Shown: positions 33,215 to 40,162 of the stretch, piece after piece
Layout: the number at the start of each line of letters is the position of its first letter
How positions within the stretch are numbered: position 1 is the first letter of the stretch
NCBI GenBank assembly: GCA_014825775.1
Contig: MVAQ01000203.1
Location: 1-40,162 of the forward strand
Reading direction: 5' to 3'
Length of the DNA stretch: 40,162 bases
DNA from: Krasilnikovozyma curviuscula
Lineage: Eukaryota; Basidiomycota; Tremellomycetes; Cystofilobasidiales; Mrakiaceae
Program-made: the position numbers and the translations under genes
The notes under the pieces: generated by a model
The model's input: only the letters and a program-made list of their open reading frames with translations
The model's database searches: none
Told to the model about the DNA's origin: nothing

Positions 33215-34446
33215 TTATCTTGAAGGGGGTTTAAGCGTTACTGCCGTTGAAGATGAAGAGCGTCAGAAGTGACTTCCTGCAAGCTCAGCTCAGACTGGCA
33301 CGATTTAGCACGCTTTGTTTACATTATGATCTGTCTGAGGGATACTAAAAAGCGCACCTAAGAACCGACTTCTTCTGGGGCAGATTTAACATCATTTGTT
33401 CTGTTTCTTGAACTTGTTGTCCTTTCGACAGCTTCCACCTCAAAACGGCATTTTTGCGTTTCATTGAGGGGCCGTCGCGTATCGACGCGAGTACTTTTGT
33501 TGCTATCAACTCTTCCTTTTTCCGGGGATTTTCTCGATTCCCGAATTACAGGGGGGAAGCCATAAGTCAATAGTGCCATGCGGACACATGGACGGAATGT
33601 AATCAACAATACGCCCCAAAGTTACGACTCTGTGTGTTAATCAGATTCCACTTCAGAGCTCCACTGATTCAGCGAAGACAACAAGCAATTCCCCGTTGTT
33701 AATCGGGATTTCTAAGTGTTTGATTCAGGAAACACGAGGTGCTTCACTCTTCGATAAAAGCTACGGAAGCTGTTATTCGTCCAACGATTGCGATAGATGC
33801 TCATCGTAGTTCTGATGTGGCCGCTTCCGAACTCATCAAGAAGAACTGTGCCTCCCGCTTTGGCGTCATGCAGTTATATCTCTACAGACAAAGTCATTCA
33901 CCATTCTTCACTGAGCTCAGCGTCCAAAAAGAGGTGCAGCAACGGGATTTTTCGTACATTCAGCTATGTCGGCGTGAGGCCTGACATGAGTTTGGTACTT
34001 GACCTTTGTTCGCTCTTTCCCCTTTCCGGTGTAAACAGCCGAAGTATCACTTCTGTTGTCCAAAATTTACGGTCAGGTTCTTATTCCTTGCCCTCCCCGC
34101 CGGTGCAATGTCATTAAAATGGTTGGGTGTATGTGATAAAAAGGGCAATTAAGAAATGAAAACGTCGTAGTCCGCAAAGGCCAAGAAAGAAAACAAGTTT
34201 CAGCGAGAAGCTGCAAAAAAGCAAAGCGCACCAACTAGCTTCTTCGAAGGCAGAACAAACAGGCAAGCAAGAGAGAGAAGAAAATTATCGTTATGAGAAG
34301 CCTTAGTGTATTTGAAGAAAGAAAGTCCCAGAAGATTTAGAGACAGGAAAACGTATTGGATTATTTGTATAGAGAAAAGACCAAGGAGAGACAACCATAG
34401 TTGCGATTGTTTTGGTTTGTGTGGAAGTTTGATAGCAGCCGTCCAT
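33215..34446. other. Intergenic region, 1.2 kb, no gene supported
   Basis: It lies between the coiled-coil gene start and the GPI-protein gene end, both minus strand. Open frames of about 70-85 codons exist on each strand (33,358-33,577 minus; 33,739-33,984 plus), and a two-exon 44-residue plus-strand model (33578-33631, 33729-33809) is possible. None has family support. The right part is purine-rich and fits a 3' UTR. Confidence 0.35.
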
Positions 34447-36202
34447 TTAGAGAGCGACGACGCCAACGACGACGGCGGCAACACCAGCGAGGACACCACC
34501 AGCCTAAATTTACGAACGACACCAGTAAATCATATTAGCAAAGAAGACGCTATATTGTAGGAGGAGAAAATAGAGTACTTACAACCTTGATGGTGTTGGC
34601 AGAGGAGGCTCTGGTGGAGGAAGCAGCAGCAGCGGCTGAGGAGGCGGCAGAAGCAGAGGAAGCTGCACGGGAAGAAGCCGAGGCAACAACAGCAGAGGAG
34701 GAGCTAGCGTGGGAAGAAGTAGAGGAAGAGATAACGGTGACGCCGGCAGCGGTGGAGGAGGCAGCGCTGGTGGTGGATCCAGAAGAGGTGGATCCAACAG
34801 CAGAGGTGGTGGAAGAGTTGATGACGCTGACAGCTGGGGAGGTGGAACCCGAGGCAGCAGCAGAGGAGGTGCTGCCAGAGGCAGAGGAACTGAGAGGATG
34901 GCGATAAATGCAAGGGTTAGGAACCCCTTCCAACACCAGAAAAATAAGATAAAAGGGAAGGACTCACGCTCCGATACAGGCGGTAGAGGTACCAGCAACG
35001 ATGGTGACAGGAGCAGTGGTAACGGTTGTACCGGTAGAGTCCTTGAGGGCAAAGACGACAGAGGTGCCGGCGGCGATGTCGACGGTCCAGGTAAGGGAGG
35101 TTTCGGTTGTAGCAGTCAAGAGGGTCTCAAGGACAGTTCCGGAGTATGGAGAAGCCCCTGGGACGACTGTAGAGTTGTGTAGTGTTGTGCATAGAGACAT
35201 ATACCGTAATAGAGAGGAGTGCGGGGAAGAGCGACCAGCGGCGATTCAGGAGGTTGGAAAATCAGAGACGAAGACAGCGCATGACAGGGGTGACAGACAG
35301 GATGGCCAAGAAAGATGGGTAAAATTGTGAAGAAGGACGGGAAACTAGTCAGTTTATGATATTTCCACATATGGCCGTGTGAAACACAATTTGAGTGAAG
35401 GGGTGAAAAACGACGGGGAGGCGTCTTCCAAACTGAAAAAAAAGTGCTGACGTACTGGTGAGGTAGTAAGGAGCGGTTCCTCCTGACCAGGAGAGGAGGG
35501 TTGGTTGACAAACAGTGACCCCGGAAGGTGTGTTGATGAGAGCAGCTAATTTTGGTGGTGACAAATTTAGAGCGATGTCGATGGAGCATGTGCGTGGCAG
35601 CGATGAAGGAAAATGGAACAATACAGAAGCGAAGAGACAAAGGAGAGTCAGCACCGAATACTAGTGAGAAATAGATCACGATACAAGAAGAGAGTAAAAC
35701 AGGATGAAAACAAAGAGGTGATGCTAATATCTCCGGGACGACCAGCCCCGTGTGAGGTCTGCGCTGCACTAACGCTGGGTAAACTAGGTTTCCGGGCAAG
35801 CATGCCGGCCCCCTGGTGTCAAAACACCTCTGCCAACGAGGCTCAGCTACGATAGAGCATCAACAGAGTAGAGGAAGTGGATGCCGGCTGGCTGAGCTGC
35901 CATCTCAAAGAGGGGCCATCGTTCGATTTTCCAGTCGGACGGGGAGGCCTCATCGGTCGCCATTTCGAAGAAAATGGCCCGTCTTCATCCAAGAACGACG
36001 CTTGGACCCACTACGATAGAACAGTCCCATGAAGCATAGGAAGCTGAACAAGATGGCGGTCTTTGCTTCCCTCCATTGAGCCCAAGACACCGTCGAAAGA
36101 GCGAGAAAAACAGAGGCAGGAGCGAGAGCGATGGAAAAACATACCAGCTTGAGCCAGGGCCAAGTTGGCGGCAAGGGCGACGAGAGCAAAAGTGAACTTC
36201 AT
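34447..36202 (-). CDS. Ser/Ala-rich GPI-anchored cell-wall protein
   Basis: Exons 36202-36145, 35545-35456, 35166-34968, 34889-34583 and 34503-34447 give 236 residues. A signal peptide (MKFTFALVALAANLALAQA) leads into a compact beta-type outer domain: LINTPSGVTVCQPTLLSWSG, GTAPYYLT, SLTWTVDIAAGTSVVFALKD, with Cys in CQP and near TACIGA. A long Ser/Ala/Thr-rich stalk, probably O-mannosylated, follows. The last exon codes a hydrophobic tail (GGVLAGVAAVVVGVVAL) that fits a GPI-attachment signal. This outer domain is the one found in fungal Ser-Thr-rich GPI proteins related to Kre9/Knh1. The first intron is 599 nt, several times longer than most in the window, and joins the signal peptide directly to the domain. 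The stalk's GC-rich codons make long but meaningless antisense frames. Confidence 0.88.
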
Positions 36203-37149
36203 AATGGACGAGTCTAACGTAAGAGGGTCGTTACAGAGAAGAAAAGCAAGGTGATTGGGTTAGGGGGAAGAACCGTCGATCTCGAAGTACGCAGTCGAAC
36301 TCTTTGGCGTGTGGCAAAAAAAGTTCGACCATCCAGGCCCCGTCGGAAACCTTGACGTGTCTCTGATCAAAATCAAAACAAACACAGCCTTTTTTTTTCT
36401 TTCTTGGTAAAACTAGGTTCGAACTACACTGTGTTCTCTCTTTCTCAGAAAAGAGCGAGAGAAGCAGTTCTGCTTGTTAGGTGTGCTAAAAAAATTCTCT
36501 TCCAGTTCGGAGAACACGTAATTCTACACCAAAAAAGAACATACAAAATTCAAACGGCAGACAGTTTGCCAAAAGTCAAAAGGGACTCGGACTCCTTCCT
36601 CGAAATCAGTAGGTATGCAGGCGGAATTCCCACTAGATCATTGGAAGTTGGCACTTAGGAAACTCAAAACAACACCATCGACACATTTGACCCCTGACTC
36701 CCATCACAAGCACTTTCTTCCATGCTTTTGAAGAAAAAGAAGAAATGTATTTACTAGAGCTTCAGTACGGTTGTAGATATCTGTGCGAAGAGAATAAGAT
36801 ATAAGTTGGCATCGATGCCAGCTTTGTCATTGCGAGCTCTTTATAGACTTTCCAAGAAACACTCTTTTTCCGATTTGATTTGATGGTAATATTTCAACGA
36901 AGATGGTGGTAGTCGGAAAAGAAACAATCAGCTCGGAACTTATGCGTCACTGCCACCTTCACTTCCCATCGCAGTTTGCACAAAAACAGACCACTGGATC
37001 TGGGCACGCTGGCTAGCTGATCACAACCTATCGTACAACATAATGATATTAAAATCTAGTTTCATGTGAATATCAGAAACAAAGAAATGATCAGAATGAA
37101 ATTATTCATAGACCATCAATCACAACTCGGCACTAAGCTCGGCGCCGCG
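36203..37149. promoter_or_regulatory. Upstream region of the GPI-protein gene
   Basis: About 950 bp upstream of the GPI-protein gene and downstream of the SYLF gene. It contains poly-T and AT-rich stretches. No gene or RNA was recognised. Confidence 0.4.
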
Positions 37150-38762
37150 CTACTTCTCATACCTAGGCGGAGCTGGCGTTGTCCTCGGTGGGGGAGGTGG
37201 AGGTAGTCTCCTCTTCTCCTGCCCAATGTCCGCCACACTGCTGTGATCAACGGGAACCTCATCGGTAGGCGACGATAAGCCCTCTGCGACACTGAGAGCT
37301 TTTAGGAGGACGTGGGCCGCTACAGGCATTCGCATTCGACCCGTCAACTATGCGTTTTCAAAAAATAATGAGGGGAAGGAGTTAGATGTGATCATCAAAA
37401 GTTAAAGCGATAAAAGAGACGGACAATATCTTCTGCTGTAACGGACGGGTAGTTGTACCTAGTTTTGCCCATGAAAGTTGGGAATGTCAGCACATAGGAG
37501 AAAGGCAAGGAGACTGGTAATCGAGAAATGTTCTTACATTCGAGCATTCTCCTCAAACCGAGCGACAAACACTTGGCCGACGAGCTCGACGCCTGCGTAA
37601 AGCCCTCGACTAAAACAAGAAAAAGGAAGCGAGAATGCATCAGAAACGCTCTTGTTAGTCATCAACCTTATTAAGATACTCACCTCTTGACTATAAACAG
37701 ATACATAGAGTGAACACAAAAGCAAAAGTCAGCAACCAGCAGCGATCGCCAACGGACGCCAGATATGCGCACCATAACTCAAAACAGGCGCGGCCTCTAA
37801 CCCACTCTCCGCCGCACCACCAGCTCCCCAGGGACCAGCGACGACAGCGAGCTCTCCCCCGAGCGTAGGCTTCGCGAGCTTCGAAAAGGCGTCGACAGAT
37901 TTCTGGGTGCGAAGCACCAGAACGGCATCGTAGATGTCGACGCCGATCATGAATCCTGTGACAAATTATGTGAAGTGCAGGCGTTTTTGGCCAGGGTCAG
38001 TTTGCTTCTGGGGCGGGAAGAAAGGGAAAATAAAAAGGGACGGACCTCCAGTGATGTTGAACGGCATGATGCCGCTCGGTGGACTCCAGCCTGAATGAAG
38101 GTGAGCGAGAAGCGAGTTAAGAGGCCGCGTCGACAAGTAAAAACAGGGGAAAGGGTGGTAGAGACACCAAACAAAACGTACTGCCATCTGGTAACCTGGC
38201 AACTATCAAACCGTTCCCACCTGCTCCCCCCAGCGGTGCCAGCCCACTGTTCGTTGTTTTTGTAGTCAGCCTATACTTCTCCAAAGAGACATGACAGGAC
38301 GACCGCCGACTGACCTTCTCATACTGGTGAAGATGACCAACCCCTTTGCTTCCTTAATGACTCGAGGTGGGATTCGCATCATGGCGGGCGCCTGCTTCTG
38401 GAGCTTCGTCTCGTGGGGCCGACGTGGGTCGACGGGCACACCCTCGACGGTGAACGCACGCAGGATCGACGCGCACTTCTTGATTTCTTCTGGGAAGTCA
38501 CCCGTGACGGGCCAGAAGGAGTTGGACCCGATCTATACAGATAAGCGAAGAGAAAGTGGTGAAAAAAAAAAAAAAAAAAGAAAGAAAGGAGGGGAGTAGT
38601 AGGAGAAGTAGGAAGGAGGAAGGAGGGGCTGCGTACTTTTTCAGTGTACTGGTTCACCTTTGCACCCAGCCTGTCGTTGACTTTATCTGCTGCTCTCATC
38701 AGGCCCTCGCCCCCTTTCTTCAGCGACGCCTTCCATCCTGACGATTCGTTTGCAGCCGCCAT
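37150..38762 (-). CDS. SYLF-domain protein (Ysc84/Lsb3/SH3YL1 family) with a 7-nt microexon
   Basis: Exons 38762-38637, 38532-38315, 38246-38182, 38090-38046, 37955-37773, 37690-37684, 37609-37538, 37458-37425 and 37347-37150 give 315 residues. SYLF proteins bind phosphoinositides and actin and act at endocytic patches. Landmarks are SNSFWPVTGDFPEEIKKCA, ILRAFTVEG, IPPRVIKEAKGLVIFTSMR, GGAGGNGLIVARLPDG, SWSPPSGIMPFNITGG, FMIGVDIYDAVLVLR, GGELAVVAGPWGAG, and SYVKSRGLYAGVELVGQVF. The C-terminus is a Pro-rich RRLPPPPPPRTTPAPPRYEK and has no SH3 domain, unlike yeast Ysc84; it may be an SH3 ligand instead. Exon 6 is TCAAGAG, 7 nt, and rebuilds the conserved V-K-S of SYVKSRGLYAG. A likely leader-intron acceptor lies at 38800-38801. 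The start at 38762 is the first ATG after it. Confidence 0.9.
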
Positions 38763-40048
38763 GTAGCGGTTCCCTTCTGGCTGAACTTGCTGCACTTGAC
38801 TAGGGAAAGAGAGAGAGAGAGGGTCTCTGGGTGAGTTGAGGCCTGGTGGTAGTTGGCCGTTCAGAGCCAAGAGCCAGAAGCTGCCTGTCGCTTTGCGTGC
38901 AGCCGTCCCCGCCCGCAGTGCACAAGATGCGTCCTCCTGAACCTGAACCGAGGCGAATCCGATGACGCGAACGAGGGGGCGATGAGAGACGAGAGTGCAA
39001 CGGGTTTTGTTTTTCTTGATCGCTTAGGGAAATATATCAGAAGAGTACTGCTCAATAGATGGATATGGAAGAACGCTGTGTTAAGCTATGGGTGAGGGAG
39101 GCACGCAAGTTCGACAAGGCGTTCAATCGCATGAAAGAACGTTCTCTATCGGTCTCTCGGAGCCCAGCAGTGATCTTTACAAGAAAGGAGATTTTGAATA
39201 GCAAGGTAGATGTAGGACACAAATAATGGAGTAGCACACCGTCGATTAAGAGATGTGAAGATAGCGGTGGCAGGGAAATACAGACTATCGCTTCAGAAAA
39301 GGGCCGCAGAGTCCCAACATGGTTCAGGCCGAAAGGTCAGCATGCGAGTTGCGAGTGAGCGATTGAGAAATAATGTTAGAAGCCGGGGGGATGAGGGCAA
39401 TAACAGAACGGAGAAGGATTCTTAAGTTGACAGGAAAGGAGGACCCCGCCGGTTGAGCTTTATTTCAGCAGTCCCGAATTTTCAGATGGACATTCGACAG
39501 ATAATAAGTCACTTTTGTGATGGCGATCCTGAAACTGTAGACAGGACGACGACGACGGCTGTTGGTGAGAGAGAAAATAGGAGTGGCGGCTCTGCTAACA
39601 TGTTTGGGCGGACGGTATGAATGGAGGGTGGAAACGGATAACGGTCCCTATCGAAACCTGTAGTCCACGACCTTAAGGGAGGATGACACCAAGATTTGTT
39701 CCTAGTACTAATAAGATGTTTTGAAGACCATTCGAACGTAAAAGAATCAACCGTAACGAATGGATTTCAGCCAGGCAGTGTTGGCGTCGAATGAACGCGA
39801 ACTTGACGAAGATAACAGTAGAACTAGAGTAGCCTCAGCGAAACGGATTGGACGAGCCCACTCAGCTAGTAGACCAGATAGGGATCCCATCGAGACCTGA
39901 GAAAGTGTGAAAACCCCATCATGAGCGTCGTCTTCACCATCGTTCGCGGCGAGAATCTCATCGAAGGCAAAAAAAAATGAAGATGAAAAAGTGCCAGCGC
40001 AGGACGACAACTCCCCCCTGCCAACGACAACGAAGGTGAAGAGAGACG
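38763..40048. promoter_or_regulatory. Divergent intergenic region, 1.3 kb, with a doubtful small ORF
   Basis: It lies between the SYLF start (minus) and the Gln-rich gene start (plus). It has a GA-rich tract at 38811-38820, probably in the SYLF leader. A minus-strand frame ending at 39747 (GSLSGLLAEWARPIRFAEAT, ending WLKSIRYG) reads like protein and could start at ATG 39961 with a 41-nt intron. That would leave only about 90 bp to the next gene, and no family was recognised. Confidence 0.3.
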
Positions 40049-40162
40049 ATGAACCCGTACGGCCAGCCTCAGCAGCAATACGCTGGGTACAACAACCAGC
40101 AGCAGCAGCAGTTTTCCCAGCCTCAGCAGAATGGCATGGCAGGCTACCCTCCCCAGCAGTAC
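40049..40162 (+). CDS. Gln/Tyr/Pro-rich protein, N-terminus only (cut by window edge)
   Basis: The first 38 codons from ATG 40049 are open to the window end and read MNPYGQPQQQYAGYNN, a run of five Gln, then PQQNGMAGYPPQQY. Such starts are typical of disordered fungal endocytic and cytoskeletal scaffolds (Pan1, Ede1, Sla1 type) but also of many RNA-binding proteins, so no name is given. It is divergent from the SYLF gene, itself an endocytosis gene; this is only suggestive. Confidence 0.55.
   Translation, partial: MNPYGQPQQQYAGYNNQQQQQFSQPQQNGMAGYPPQQY

Noticed and set aside
33578..33809. Two-exon 44-residue plus-strand peptide gene
   Set aside because: It joins in phase, but the donor is weak (GTGTGT), no family is known, and several equally good random models exist in the same region.
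34579..35182. Long open frames on the plus strand opposite the Ser/Ala-rich stalk
   Set aside because: They are the antisense of repeated Ser/Ala codons (TCC, GCT, ACC), which lack stops on all frames. No splice or start context supports them.
36404..36440. GGTTCGAAC sequence resembling a tRNA B box
   Set aside because: The flanking bases do not form a T-arm, and no A box or acceptor stem could be drawn.
38563..38579. Run of 17 A residues
   Set aside because: It lies in the first intron of the SYLF gene (as poly-T in the sense strand) and acts at most as part of the polypyrimidine tract. It is not a transposon tail, as no target duplication is visible.
39747..39961. Small minus-strand gene ending WLKSIRYG
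   Set aside because: Its codons look protein-like, but its start would be about 90 bp from the divergent Gln-rich gene and the 41-nt intron is marginal. It is kept only as a note in the intergenic entry.
40049..40162. Naming the right-edge gene PAN1
   Set aside because: Only 38 low-complexity residues are visible. Many fungal proteins begin this way, so the name would be a guess.

Overview
The window is nuclear DNA from a basidiomycete fungus, most likely a tremellomycete of the Cryptococcus/Kwoniella kind. The signs are genes cut by many short introns (mostly 40-100 nt, GT-AG, with CTAAC/CTGAC-like branch points before the acceptor), compact spacing, and fungal families throughout. No ORF of the bacterial type, rRNA, tRNA, CRISPR array or intact transposon was recognised. 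Exon structures were built by hand: each junction was chosen so that the splice signals, the reading phase and the expected protein family all agree.

Left third (1-14,710): the N-terminal part of an NRDE2-family nuclear RNA-surveillance factor (minus, runs off the left edge); a small WW-domain protein hidden in five exons (minus); a single-pass membrane protein (plus); the MYND-finger ubiquitin-ligase adaptor MUB1 (minus); a 62-residue unknown protein divergent from an ANCHR-like zinc-finger protein; and a 10-exon MFS transporter of the allantoate/pantothenate permease type (plus).

Middle (14,979-27,064): a large DH (RhoGEF)/PH-like protein (minus), a secreted repeat protein with two GVIPSG modules and several dibasic sites (minus), the WD-repeat protein DCAF7/TTG1 (plus), and a secreted cysteine-containing protein (minus).

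Right third (27,065-40,162), almost all minus: gamma-tubulin complex component GCP3/Spc98 (13 exons), a short-chain dehydrogenase, an unrecognised coiled-coil protein, a Ser/Ala-rich GPI-anchored wall protein with a long first intron, and a SYLF (Ysc84/SH3YL1) protein with a 7-nt exon. The N-terminus of a Gln-rich protein starts on the plus strand at the right edge.

The genes are mostly unrelated housekeeping, trafficking and cell-surface functions, and nothing forms a metabolic or defence cluster. The points of most interest are gene-structural: microexons of 7, 14 and 16 nt, two GC-AG introns, a secreted protein that may be cut by Kex2 into repeated peptides, and hairpin-bearing or unusually long non-coding stretches.
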